From the NCBI GenBank assembly GCA_017439985.1, contig JAFSIC010000020.1:1-64000 (forward strand): a DNA stretch of 64,000 nucleotides, read 5' to 3'. The translations under genes were made by a program, and so were the position numbers. Below, one piece after another: positions 16,477 to 25,381 of the stretch (position 1 is the first letter of the stretch; each line of letters starts with the position of its first letter). Under the pieces are notes generated by a model. It made no database searches. It was given only the letters and a program-made list of their open reading frames with translations, and was not told where the DNA came from. Source of the stretch: Oscillospiraceae bacterium. GTDB lineage: Bacteria; Bacillota; Clostridia; Oscillospirales; Ruminococcaceae.

Positions 16477-17937
16477 ATGAAAAACCTGAAAAAAATAACG
16501 CTCCTTCACTCCAATGATCTGCACGGCGATTTCCTTGCAAAAGAGGTGGATCAGGAGCTTCTGGGTGGTATCTCCATGCTGTCCGGTTATATTGATAAAG
16601 TCCGTCACGAAGAACCCAATGTCATTTATGCTGTATCCGGTGATATGTTCCGCGGTTCTCTGATCGACAGTGAATACAAGGGCATCTCCACCATCGAGAT
16701 CATGAACATGCTTGCGCCGGATGTTGTTACCTTGGGCAACCATGAGATCGACTATGGTATCGCACACCTGCTTTTCATTGAAAAATGTGCGACCTTCCCG
16801 ATCATCAATGCCAATATGTATCTGACCACCAATCATGTCCGTCTCTTCAATTCTCACATTATTTTGAATGTAGATGGCATGAAGATCCTGTTCATCGGTA
16901 TCCTGACTGAAGAGGTTCTCAGCTCTGCTCGTCAGGACAAGCTGATCGGTTCCATCGTGGATATTCACGAAGCCGCAGAAGAGGTAGGCAAAATCTGCAA
17001 CGCTTATCAGACAGAGGATATCGACTTTACTGTTCTGCTGACCCACATCGGCTTTGAATCCGATAAACAGCTGGCAGAAATTCTGGACCCACGCTGGGGC
17101 GTTGATTTGATCATCGGCGGACACAGCCATACTCTCCTTGAAAAACCGGAAGTAGTAGCCGGAATCCCTATCGTACAGGCTGCTTACGGTACCTCTCAGA
17201 TCGGTCGTTTTGACATTATGGTTGACACCGATAATAACTGCATCGACAGCTACGAATGGCAGCTGATCCCGATCGACGATGACTACTGCCCACGAGATCA
17301 TCAGCTGGAAGAGGTCATTACCAAATACAAGAATCAAACCGATAAGAAATACGGTCGCGTTGTGACACGTCTGGCAAGCCGTTACACCCATCCAAAACGA
17401 GAAGAAGAAACCCAGCTGGGTAAACTCTTCGCCGATGCCTTCAAAGATGCATTGAATCTGGACATCATGTTTGTCGGTTCCGGTAGCATCCGCGGCGAAG
17501 AGCTGGGCCCGATCGTGCGCTATCAGGATCTGCTGCAGGTCTTCCCGTATAACGATGAGATCTATCGCATCTTTGTCAATGGCGAGCAGCTGCGCCGAAT
17601 GGCAAAACACATTCTCCGCAAAGGTTCTCTGGAGGGTCTGACAGAGTTCTATCAGCTTTCCCGCGGCGTTCGACTGGAATTTGACTACGAAAAACAGGAA
17701 CTGATCAGTCTGTCCGTCAATGGTTATGAGGTACAGGATGAGGATCGCTTCTCTGTGGGTATTCCAAGCTTCCATCTGGGCAGCATCGAAGAATTCATGG
17801 GTGTTACCTTAGAAGAAGTTTCTGCATACCGCAGACCAAAAGTGGTTGCAACCAAGAGCACCGATGTTCTGGAAGAATACTTCAGCACCCGTGAACTGAT
17901 CCGCGTATCCGGCGAACAGAGACTGGTCGTTTACTAA
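16477..17937 (+). CDS. Cytoplasmic 5'-nucleotidase-like metallophosphoesterase, copy 2
   Basis: A 486-residue paralogue of the gene before it, with the same two domains: LHSNDLHGDF, GDMFRGS, TLGNHEIDYG, LLTHIGFES and GGHSHTL, then GSIRGEELGPIVRYQD and FPYNDEIYRI in the C-terminal domain. All metal-binding motifs are intact and no signal peptide is present. The start at 16477 is preferred because AGGGG lies upstream; an ATG at 16456 overlaps the previous stop and lacks a site. The copies differ over most of their length, so the duplication is not recent. Different substrates or regulation are possible but cannot be read from sequence. Confidence 0.85.
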   Translation: MKNLKKITLLHSNDLHGDFLAKEVDQELLGGISMLSGYIDKVRHEEPNVIYAVSGDMFRGSLIDSEYKGISTIEIMNMLAPDVVTLGNHEIDYGIAHLLFIEKCATFPIINANMYLTTNHVRLFNSHIILNVDGMKILFIGILTEEVLSSARQDKLIGSIVDIHEAAEEVGKICNAYQTEDIDFTVLLTHIGFESDKQLAEILDPRWGVDLIIGGHSHTLLEKPEVVAGIPIVQAAYGTSQIGRFDIMVDTDNNCIDSYEWQLIPIDDDYCPRDHQLEEVITKYKNQTDKKYGRVVTRLASRYTHPKREEETQLGKLFADAFKDALNLDIMFVGSGSIRGEELGPIVRYQDLLQVFPYNDEIYRIFVNGEQLRRMAKHILRKGSLEGLTEFYQLSRGVRLEFDYEKQELISLSVNGYEVQDEDRFSVGIPSFHLGSIEEFMGVTLEEVSAYRRPKVVATKSTDVLEEYFSTRELIRVSGEQRLVVY

Positions 17938-17955
17938 GAGAAAGGAGATTGAATT

Positions 17956-18729
17956 ATGGGCTTGTTCGATAACTTATTCAAAAAGAAAAACTGTGATATC
18001 TGCGGCGGTGAGATCGGCCTGTTGGGCAATCGCAAGCTGGAGGACGGCAATCTTTGCAAGGATTGTGCCGCAAAACTGTCCCCTTGGTTTGATGGCAGAC
18101 GCCACTCCACAGTGGAAGAGATCCGTAAACAGCTGGAGCTGCGTGAAGCCAACAAAAACGAGGTGCAGGCTTTCCATATCAACAGGATCTACGGTGAAGA
18201 TACCAAAATCTATGTGGATGAGCAGAAGGGAAACTTCATGGTAACGTCTGCACAGGACCCGAAGAATGGAAACCCTGATGTGATCTCTCTGGATGCCATC
18301 ACCAACTGTGAGATTGATATTCGAGAAGGCCGCACAGAAGTGATGCGTGAGGATGCCGACGGAAATGAGGTCAGCTACAATCCGCCTCGCTACTCTTATG
18401 ACTACGATTTCTATATTTGTCTGTATGTCAATCATCCATATATCGACGATATTCAGTTTAAGCTGAATGATGACGACATTACCATTGAAAGCCGCGGTTC
18501 CGGCATCAATCCGGAGCTGAATGCAACATACCGTCGTTATAATGCACTGGCAGAAGAAATCAGAGAAGCTATGCTGAACAGACCGGTGAAAGCGAAAGCG
18601 GAAGCAGTTTCTGCAGAACCTGTGGTTTCCGCAAGTCCGGCAGCAGCGGTGACTTGTCCATACTGCGGGGCAACAACAACTCCGGATGCCAACGGCAGCT
18701 GTGAGTATTGCGGCAGCTCCCTCAAATAG
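17956..18729 (+). CDS. DUF4428 protein with two zinc ribbons
   Basis: A 257-residue cytoplasmic protein. The N-terminal DUF4428 ribbon (about 12-45) has CDICGGEIG and CKDCAAKL. A helix follows (STVEEIRKQLELREA), then a beta-rich middle of PH-like character (about 80-190). The C-terminus has a second ribbon CPYCGATTT..CEYCGSSLK. Function of the family is unknown; the ribbons resemble those in the SPFH operon. AAAGGAG precedes the ATG. It is 18 bases behind the second nucleotidase gene, and a terminator follows, so it ends that transcript. Confidence 0.75.
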   Translation: MGLFDNLFKKKNCDICGGEIGLLGNRKLEDGNLCKDCAAKLSPWFDGRRHSTVEEIRKQLELREANKNEVQAFHINRIYGEDTKIYVDEQKGNFMVTSAQDPKNGNPDVISLDAITNCEIDIREGRTEVMREDADGNEVSYNPPRYSYDYDFYICLYVNHPYIDDIQFKLNDDDITIESRGSGINPELNATYRRYNALAEEIREAMLNRPVKAKAEAVSAEPVVSASPAAAVTCPYCGATTTPDANGSCEYCGSSLK

Positions 18730-18781
18730 TACTTTCAGCGAATCTTTCTTGTACTCGATACAAATTCGACGATCCCTTAAG

Positions 18782-18820
18782 AAAAAATCCCTGTATGATT
18801 TTTCATACGGGGATTTTTTC
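18782..18820 (+). terminator. Terminator after the DUF4428 gene
   Basis: AAAAATCCCTGTATG and CATACGGGGATTTTTT form a 15-bp stem with one mismatch around a T-rich loop, ending in a T-run. It closes the 14989-18729 unit. Confidence 0.8.
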
Positions 18821-18881
18821 GATGGTTCCGAGGAAAATCCGGATCAATTTTAATATCAAATGACCGCAGGTTTTTTTTCAT

Positions 18882-18910
18882 TTGACTTTCTTTTCCTATC
18901 GTGCTACATT
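18882..18910 (+). promoter_or_regulatory. Promoter of the trehalase gene
   Basis: TTGACT (18882-18887) and TACATT (18905-18910) are spaced by 17 bases, about 45 bases before the trehalase ATG. Confidence 0.5.
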
Positions 18911-18953
18911 GAAGAAAACAATACAAAAATGCCTATCACTGTGAGGTGGAACA

Positions 18954-20162
18954 ATGGAACTGCTGCGATATATTCAAGAACACTGGGACGATACCGTTCG
19001 TATGGAGCGGGAAGGCAAGGACGGCATGATCGGCCTCCCTTATGAGTATTATGTTCCCTGCATGGAGGGAATGTTTCAGGAATTGTACTACTGGGACAGC
19101 TTCTTCACAGCGAAAGGTCTGCTGCTCTGCGGCAGAGAGAAGCTGGTGAAAAGCACCGTTGATAATATGCTCTGGTTGGTGGAACAGTTTGGTTACATGC
19201 CCAATGGCAGCCATCGGGGGTTGTTGGGACGCTCTCAGCCGCCACTGCTGTCAGAGATGGTGAAGGATGTGTACGCCATCGAGCAGGACAAGGACTGGCT
19301 GGAAAACGCCTATGCGGTTCTGTGTAAGGAGTACTGTTTCTGGCAGGAGCGCCGCAGCACAGACTGCAGACTGTCCCGCTATGGCTATAACATGGAAAAC
19401 GGCCGCATTGAGCGCTATGCGCAGATGATACGCAATCGCCTGAGCGGCAAAGACCTTTCCGACCGCACAGATGAAGATTTAGTCGAGAACTACATGAGTG
19501 ACGCGGAAAGCGGTTGGGACTTCAACCCACGCTGCGATGGTCAGCAGACAAGCTTTGCCTATGTTGATTTGAACAGCATCCTCTACGCCATGGAAAATAA
19601 CATGGCATATTTCGCTTCTGAACTGAACAACGGAGAAGAAGCTTTGTGGCAGAAGCGGGCACAGGTTCGCCTGCAGGGCATTCGAACCCTGCTCTATGAC
19701 GGTACTGTTTTTCTTGATTACAACTGCAAGACAAAAAAACACAGCAATATTTTCTCTTGTGCTTCCTTCTATCCTCTGTGGGCGAAAGCAGCTACCAAGG
19801 AGCAGGCGGAATCCCTGCGTAAGAATCTCCATCGCATCGAAGAAGCCTTTGGACTTGCTGTCTGTGAAAAAGGCGAGCGTGATGCGGTTTATCAGTGGGA
19901 CTATCCCAACGGCTGGGCTCCGCTGCACTATCTGGTGGTGCACGGCTTGGACCATTACGGCTACGTTGAGGACGCACAGCGCATCGCGAAAAAATACGTT
20001 GCCACAATGGAGCGGATTTTTGAAGCAACAGGAACGCTCTGGGAAAAATACAACGTCACCGACGGCTCCATTCAGGTCAATGACGAGTACGAAATGCCGC
20101 CAATGCTGGGCTGGACAGCCGGTGTCTATCTGGACTTGAAACGTTATCTCGGTGAGTGGTAG
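18954..20162 (+). CDS. GH37-type alpha,alpha-trehalase-like glycosidase
   Basis: A 402-residue (alpha/alpha)6-barrel glycosidase of the GH37 trehalase group, probably splitting trehalose or a related disaccharide into sugars. Recognisable landmarks are FQELYYWDSFF (about 43-53), the PNGSHRGLLGRSQPPLL region (about 82-98), AESGWDFNPRC (about 187-197, with the expected catalytic Asp) and YQWDYPNGWAPLHY (about 313-326). No signal peptide, so it is cytoplasmic. It is shorter than many trehalases (about 500-550), lacking N-terminal extras. GAGGTG precedes the ATG. It is followed by an FGGY sugar kinase with its own promoter. A mannosylglycerate-type substrate cannot be excluded. Confidence 0.75.
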   Translation: MELLRYIQEHWDDTVRMEREGKDGMIGLPYEYYVPCMEGMFQELYYWDSFFTAKGLLLCGREKLVKSTVDNMLWLVEQFGYMPNGSHRGLLGRSQPPLLSEMVKDVYAIEQDKDWLENAYAVLCKEYCFWQERRSTDCRLSRYGYNMENGRIERYAQMIRNRLSGKDLSDRTDEDLVENYMSDAESGWDFNPRCDGQQTSFAYVDLNSILYAMENNMAYFASELNNGEEALWQKRAQVRLQGIRTLLYDGTVFLDYNCKTKKHSNIFSCASFYPLWAKAATKEQAESLRKNLHRIEEAFGLAVCEKGERDAVYQWDYPNGWAPLHYLVVHGLDHYGYVEDAQRIAKKYVATMERIFEATGTLWEKYNVTDGSIQVNDEYEMPPMLGWTAGVYLDLKRYLGEW

Positions 20163-20167
20163 CTTCG

Positions 20168-20196
20168 TTGTATGAAACACCGTTCTATGCTATAAT
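20168..20196 (+). promoter_or_regulatory. Promoter of the FGGY kinase gene
   Basis: TTGTAT (20168-20173) and TATAAT (20191-20196) with a 17-base spacer lie 32 bases before the ATG at 20229. Confidence 0.6.
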
Positions 20197-20228
20197 GGAA
20201 GCAGCAAACTGACGAAAGGAGGAAAGCG

Positions 20229-21515
20229 ATGAGACCCAATGCAATCGGTATCGACATCGGAACGACGAGCATTTGCGGCGTTGTGATTGATACAAAGACA
20301 GGCGAGCTGCTCCGCTCGATTACCAAGGACAGTGAGGCCTTTCTCGAAGGCTCTGCCCCGTGGGAAAAAATCCAGTCGGTGGATAAAATCATCGGTATCG
20401 CCACAGACATTCTGGATAGCTTGATTTCTGAGGAAACGCAGGTCATCGGTGTAACGGGACAGATGCACGGCATCGTCTATGTAGACGATAAGGGAAATCA
20501 TCTCAGCCCTCTTTATACCTGGCAGGATGGTCGGGGAAACCAAGCTTTTGGCGACACGACCTATGCTGACTATCTGGGCTGCAGCAGCGGCTACGGACAT
20601 GTGACCGACTTCTACAACAGACACAATAAGCTGGTTCCGAGGAATGCAGTCAGCTTCTGCACCATCCAGGACTACTTTGTTATGCGGCTCTGTGGACTGA
20701 CAAAACCGCTGGTACACAGCACCGATGCGGCAAGCTTCGGTCTGTTTGACCTAAAAGAGAGACGCTTTACCTGCGACAGCAGCATAGAAATCGTGGACGG
20801 CTATCGACTTGTTGGAAATTACAAAAATATCCCCGTCAGTGCGGCGATTGGGGATAATCAGGCCAGTGTGTTGTCCAGCCTTTCCGGCGGCAAGGAAGCG
20901 CTTATCAACATCGGCACAGGCAGTCAGGTTTCTGTCATCTGCGACAAAGCGGAAGCGGGCGAACAGATTGAGATCCGCCCATACTTTGAGGGAAAATATC
21001 TGGCGGTAGGCGCGGCCCTTTGCGGCGGCAGAGCCTACGCCGTGCTCAAAGACTTCTACAAGTCACTCTTATCCATGGTGACGAATGTGGATGACCGGAC
21101 GGTTTACGCACTGATGGCGGAACTTCTGCGGCAGGAAGGGAAGCCTCTCAACGTGGATACCCGCTTTGAGGGCACTCGTGCAGATAAAACACTCCGCGGA
21201 AGTATCCGGGATATTTCCACAGAGAACTTCACGCCGTCAGCGCTGACAAAGGGTGTGCTGGAAGGCATGATCAAAGAACTGCATGATCTGTATCGGACGA
21301 TGAACGTGGAGATCAGCGGCATTGTCGGTTCCGGCAACGGTATTCGAAAAAATCAGGCTTTGGCAGAGACAGCGGAGAGAGTCTTTGGCTGTCCGATAAA
21401 AATTCCTTGTCACACGGAGGAAGCAGCTGTTGGTGCAGCACTGTACGGTATGCTTTCCGCAGGGATCTGCAAGGATTTGAGCGAAGCCGGAAATTTAATT
21501 CAATACAGTAACTGA
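20229..21515 (+). CDS. FGGY-family carbohydrate kinase (sedoheptulokinase-like)
   Basis: A 428-residue cytoplasmic ATP-dependent sugar kinase. The N-terminal lobe has IGIDIGTTSICGVVID (about 6-21), the substrate-side GQMHGIVYVD (about 77) and a YTWQDGRG motif. The C-terminal lobe has INIGTGSQVSVICD and VGSGNGIRKNQ with EEAAVGAAL near the end. The length is short for the FGGY family (about 480-520), as in sedoheptulokinase-like members, which phosphorylate a heptulose or similar ketose. The exact sugar is not readable. GGAGG stands before the ATG. It lies between the trehalase and an acyltransferase gene. Confidence 0.8.
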   Translation: MRPNAIGIDIGTTSICGVVIDTKTGELLRSITKDSEAFLEGSAPWEKIQSVDKIIGIATDILDSLISEETQVIGVTGQMHGIVYVDDKGNHLSPLYTWQDGRGNQAFGDTTYADYLGCSSGYGHVTDFYNRHNKLVPRNAVSFCTIQDYFVMRLCGLTKPLVHSTDAASFGLFDLKERRFTCDSSIEIVDGYRLVGNYKNIPVSAAIGDNQASVLSSLSGGKEALINIGTGSQVSVICDKAEAGEQIEIRPYFEGKYLAVGAALCGGRAYAVLKDFYKSLLSMVTNVDDRTVYALMAELLRQEGKPLNVDTRFEGTRADKTLRGSIRDISTENFTPSALTKGVLEGMIKELHDLYRTMNVEISGIVGSGNGIRKNQALAETAERVFGCPIKIPCHTEEAAVGAALYGMLSAGICKDLSEAGNLIQYSN

Positions 21516-21551
21516 GTGTGTTATCATTTTTGCTTATGAGGGGACGCAATA

Positions 21552-22853
21552 ATGAAAATCAATACAAAGAAAATGTCTTATGAAGACGTGCTGAAACTGC
21601 CAAGACTTCAGCACAAAAAGCCAATGAAGCCACAGGGCTGGCTGGCGACGATCGTTCGTGTTGCGGTGGCGCCGACCCTATGGAAAACAAAATTCAGCTA
21701 CACAACGGAGCGTATGGAGCTGGTGAAAGACCAACCTTGCCTGATTCTGATGAACCATTCCAGTTTCACGGACATGAAGCTGGCTTACGGTATCTTCTAT
21801 CCAAGAAAAATGGGCATCGTCACTTCCGTGGACGCCATGACCGGTATCTTGGGCAAGCTGATGCGCCTGTTGGGCTGCACACCGACCCACAAATTTGTGA
21901 CGGATATGTCCTTGATCCGCGATATCGAATATATGCTGAAGGAAAACAAAAGCAGTGTGCTGATGTATCCGGAGGCGGGCTATTCCTTTGACGGCCGTGC
22001 GACCACAATGCCACGAGGTCTGGGAATCCTGATGAAACGCCTGGGCGTGCCGGTGGTTACCGTTATCACGCAGGGTGCTTTCCATCGTGACCCGCTGTAC
22101 AATATGCTGCAGATTCGCGATGTGAAAGTCAGCGCTCATGTGAAGTGCATCGCCACTCCGGAGGAACTGAAAGAAAAATCTGTGGCGGAATTGGATGCCC
22201 TGCTGGAGGAATCCTTCTCCTTCGACAACTTTGCATGGCAGAGGGACAACAAAATCTCCATTGATGTGCCTTTCCGTGCAGATGGTCTGCACAGAATTCT
22301 CTACAAATGCCCACACTGCGGCGTGGAAAACCGGATGGAGGGCAAGGGGATCCACCTGTGCTGTCATGCCTGCGGCAAGCAGTGGACCATGGATGAGTAC
22401 GGCCAGTTGGCGGCAGACGACGGCAATACCGAATATGCCCACATTCCGGACTGGTATCAGTGGCAGAGGGACTGTGTGCGCGAAGAACTGGAAAACGGAA
22501 CATATCATCTGGATACCGACGTGGAAATCGCCATTCAGGTCAATCTGGATGGTGTGTGCATGATCGGCGACGGTCGCCTGACCCATTCTCTGGACGGCTT
22601 CCGCTTGCTTGGCGCCGACGGAGCACTGGATTACACTCAGTCTGCGACCTTCTCCCACACTCTGTACTCCGACTACTATTGGTACGAGATCGGCGACGTC
22701 ATCGGTATTGGTGACAATGAGTTCTCCTATTTCTGCTTCCCGAAAGAGAATATCTCCGTAACCAAAGCTCGTCTGGCAACCGAGGAACTTTACAAAATGA
22801 AGAAGCCTCGCAGAAAAAGACGAGAGCTGACGGAGAAAGCAGCTCTTCAATAA
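21552..22853 (+). CDS. PlsC-type acyltransferase with a zinc ribbon
   Basis: A 433-residue protein. Residues about 30-225 form a lysophospholipid acyltransferase domain with MNHSSFTD (His69, Asp74 of the HX4D motif) and the FPEG-like YPEAGYSFDG (about 139). It would transfer acyl groups to lysophosphatidate or a similar lipid at the membrane. A zinc ribbon follows (about 254-280) with CPHCG and CCHACGKQW, then a C-terminal region of about 150 residues of unknown fold. Basic residues (KKPRRKRRE) close the protein. GGGGAC precedes the ATG. The fusion to a zinc ribbon is uncommon for PlsC, and the second PlsC at 36971 lacks it. Confidence 0.75.
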   Translation: MKINTKKMSYEDVLKLPRLQHKKPMKPQGWLATIVRVAVAPTLWKTKFSYTTERMELVKDQPCLILMNHSSFTDMKLAYGIFYPRKMGIVTSVDAMTGILGKLMRLLGCTPTHKFVTDMSLIRDIEYMLKENKSSVLMYPEAGYSFDGRATTMPRGLGILMKRLGVPVVTVITQGAFHRDPLYNMLQIRDVKVSAHVKCIATPEELKEKSVAELDALLEESFSFDNFAWQRDNKISIDVPFRADGLHRILYKCPHCGVENRMEGKGIHLCCHACGKQWTMDEYGQLAADDGNTEYAHIPDWYQWQRDCVREELENGTYHLDTDVEIAIQVNLDGVCMIGDGRLTHSLDGFRLLGADGALDYTQSATFSHTLYSDYYWYEIGDVIGIGDNEFSYFCFPKENISVTKARLATEELYKMKKPRRKRRELTEKAALQ

Positions 22854-22865
22854 GAAAAGGCATTG

Positions 22866-22893
22866 AAAAAGCCCGCCATTTGGCGGGCTTTTT
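22866..22893. terminator. Bidirectional terminator between convergent genes
   Basis: AAAAAGCCCGCC (22866-22877) pairs with GGCGGGCTTTTT (22882-22893). A-rich and T-rich flanks let it serve both the acyltransferase (plus) and the MscS gene (minus). Confidence 0.85.
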
Positions 22894-22901
22894 GTTGTGT
22901 A

Positions 22902-23984
22902 TTAGTCTTTCTGAATGTGCAGGGTCTGAGTTGGGTAAGCGAAGGAGCAGCCTTCTTCTTCCACGATAGCCATGACGTTCAGGTTCAGAGCTTCTTTGAT
23001 CTTCAGGTGAGGAGCAAGAGCCACTTCTTTGGTGTAGTACACGATGCTGATGTTCAGGCTGGAATCAGCGAACGCATCGAAATTGACGCAGGCGCTCTCC
23101 GGAACAACTTCTTCGCTGTTGTTCAGCATTTCGGTGATGCGTTCAACGCAGCGCTGCATTTTGTCGCTGGTGGTGCCGTATTCGAGACCGATGGTGAAAG
23201 CCACGCGGCGTTTCTGCAGGCGGCTCCAGTTGGTGATCGGTTTGCTGGTGAGCACGTTGTTTGGAACGATGACCTGAGTGTTGGTCAGGGTGCGCAGGCG
23301 GGTGCTGCGGAAGGTGATTTCCTCAACAGTACCAACCACGTCCGGAGTTTCGATGTAGTCATCCACGTCGAATGGGTGATCCAGCAGGATCACAACGCCG
23401 GCAAAGAGGTTGGATGCGGTATCCTGTGCAGCCAGAGCGAAGGTCAGACCACCGAGACCGAGACCGGTGATGAGGGCGGTAACGTCGGTGCCGGTTTCAG
23501 CTACGATAGCCAGAGCGGCAAAGACGATGAGGACGACTTTCACAGCCATACGAACGAAGGACATGAGAGTTTTGCTCAGGTTCAGGTTCAGCTGTTTGCC
23601 CATGAAGTCGTTGGCATCCAGCAACAGATCAGCGCAGACATCCCAGAAGCGAACCAGGATCCATGCAACCAGACCGATGACTGCGATACGAACAGCATGG
23701 AGAACCAGTGCGTTGTCAGCCCAGCCCATGATGTCCAGCGCGATGTAAGCGCCCAGCAGAGCAAAGACAGAGTGGCAAGGAACCAGAGCATGGTTCAGTT
23801 TTTCCTTGCTGATCCACTGTTTTTTCAGATTCAGCAGACGGAACAGAACTTTGGAGACCAGATTGGTCAGCGGTTTTTTCAGCGCCCAGAAGAGCACGAA
23901 GACCACCAGAGCCAGCAGGAGCTTCAGCAGCGGAGAAGCTGCAGCCAGAATGGCAAGGAGGTCAGAAAAACCTAAAATACCCAT
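22902..23984 (-). CDS. MscS-type small mechanosensitive channel
   Basis: A 360-residue membrane channel that opens under membrane tension to release solutes. The N-terminal region has five or so hydrophobic helices (about 5-190); the pore helix and hallmark beta domain follow, with the family signature VGTVEEITFRSTRLRT (about 216-231) and VIVPNNVLTSKPITNWS. A cytoplasmic C-terminal cage domain (about 255-350) ends YPTQTLHI. No channel residue is missing. The start at 23984 has GGGGGA upstream. It stands alone between two terminators. Confidence 0.9.
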   Translation of the reverse strand: MGILGFSDLLAILAAASPLLKLLLALVVFVLFWALKKPLTNLVSKVLFRLLNLKKQWISKEKLNHALVPCHSVFALLGAYIALDIMGWADNALVLHAVRIAVIGLVAWILVRFWDVCADLLLDANDFMGKQLNLNLSKTLMSFVRMAVKVVLIVFAALAIVAETGTDVTALITGLGLGGLTFALAAQDTASNLFAGVVILLDHPFDVDDYIETPDVVGTVEEITFRSTRLRTLTNTQVIVPNNVLTSKPITNWSRLQKRRVAFTIGLEYGTTSDKMQRCVERITEMLNNSEEVVPESACVNFDAFADSSLNISIVYYTKEVALAPHLKIKEALNLNVMAIVEEEGCSFAYPTQTLHIQKD

Positions 23985-24063
23985 AAAAAATTTCCCCCTA
24001 TCGGATAAAAATGAATAGTACTATTATAAAAGGATATAGCAGAAATTGCAAGACATAGAATGG

Positions 24064-24092
24064 AAAAAGCCCCGACATGCGGGGCTTTTTTG
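24064..24092. terminator. Terminator after the DUF4349 gene
   Basis: AAAAAGCCCCG and CGGGGCTTTTT form a strong stem around ACATG, with a T-run on both strands. It serves the minus-strand lipoprotein gene at 24100. Confidence 0.85.
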
Positions 24093-24099
24093 TTAAGGC

Positions 24100-25149
24100 T
24101 TATTCGTTTTTGTTTTCTGCTTTGTTTTCAGGAGCTTTCGGCTGATTATAAGTCGGAGGCTCTGGCAGCTTGCGCTCTTTGCGCGGTTTGCTTGCTTTTC
24201 GTTTCAGCAGAGCGCGGACGATGAGCACGATGACTGCGATGACGATAGCCCATACCAGCAGGATCGGGCTGCGGGCAACCAGGAAGACGATGAGATCTTC
24301 ACCGAATACCTTCAGCTCGTAGATGGAGTCGCTGAAGCCGGCGCTAATGCGTTCGCCCAGGGTTTCTGCCTTCACTTCGGTCATCTTCTTCACTTCGGAA
24401 ACGGAGATATGTACGGTGCTGAAGTCCACCAGATCGTCATACTTTCTCAGAGTGGAGGAGTAGCCGTCCAGCTGATAATGCACTTCGGAGAGACGGGATT
24501 CCAGAGTGATGATGTCCTCCAGAATGGTGGCCTGCTCCAGCAGTTCCATCAGTTTCTTTTCTTCCAGCTGCAGAGTTGCCTTGCGGGCCTCGTTGTCAGC
24601 ATACTCCAGTGTGATATTCTCGGAGGATTTGCTCTTGGAGGTCACATTGGCGATGGTTCCCATCTGAGTCAGGAACTCGTCCAGCTTGGCTGCAGGAATG
24701 CGGACGGTGAAGTTACCGTAGCGGTTGTTGACGCGGCCGGAGAGGCGTTCGCCGCCTTCTACATAGGAGCTTTCCACATAACCGCCGAAGTCTGCGATGG
24801 ACTGATTCATGGCAGTGATCATGTTGTCGAAGTCCAGAGTCTCCACGTTCAGGTCAGCGGTCCAAATCAGTTTGATGTTTTTGCCGGCCAGAGGATCGGC
24901 AGACGACTCGGAAGTTGTGGTAGTGACAGCTTCTTCTGTCTCCACTTCTTCCACATCGGTATCATAGTAGCCGAAGCCGTTTTCCATTGGGGTTTCTGCC
25001 GGAGCGGATGGTGCCATCGGTGCTGACATCATGGATTCAGCTTTCTGGTTGGAGCTTCCGGTCATTGAGCTGGATGCGCCGCAGCCGCTGAGCAGCATAG
25101 ACAGCGCCAGAGCCAGCGCTAAACTAACATTCCAAAGATTACGTTTCAT
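24100..25149 (-). CDS. DUF4349 lipoprotein
   Basis: A 349-residue membrane lipoprotein. The start at 25149 (MKRNLWNV) follows GGAGG; the frame is open further but has no ribosome site. A lipobox LLSGCG places the lipid at about Cys23. Residues about 85-290 form the DUF4349 domain: AADLNVETLDFDNMI, then FGGYVESSYVEG and VRIPAAKLDEFL, with a heptad-rich coiled coil (about 185-245). A C-terminal membrane helix (about 290-320) and a basic, proline-rich cytoplasmic tail close it. Family role is unknown, perhaps envelope scaffolding; a double anchor (lipid and helix) is seen here. It is an isolated gene. Confidence 0.8.
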   Translation of the reverse strand: MKRNLWNVSLALALALSMLLSGCGASSSMTGSSNQKAESMMSAPMAPSAPAETPMENGFGYYDTDVEEVETEEAVTTTTSESSADPLAGKNIKLIWTADLNVETLDFDNMITAMNQSIADFGGYVESSYVEGGERLSGRVNNRYGNFTVRIPAAKLDEFLTQMGTIANVTSKSKSSENITLEYADNEARKATLQLEEKKLMELLEQATILEDIITLESRLSEVHYQLDGYSSTLRKYDDLVDFSTVHISVSEVKKMTEVKAETLGERISAGFSDSIYELKVFGEDLIVFLVARSPILLVWAIVIAVIVLIVRALLKRKASKPRKERKLPEPPTYNQPKAPENKAENKNE

Positions 25150-25381
25150 GGTATCGCCTCCATTTATGTTGAGTGTTTTTGTCGCTTTCGAATGAGCCCT
25201 TTCAATCATATAGTAACGCAAAACAGAGAAGAAAGTTGCACTTCTTGTGAAACTTTGTAAATAAAAGCAAAAGTGAACGAATTATTTATACAAATTGATA
25301 GTATTTGTTCCGGACATTTTCCGACAAGCTATACAAATTCGTGAAAATAGTGTATATTTGTATGCGACAGGAGGGAAACCT

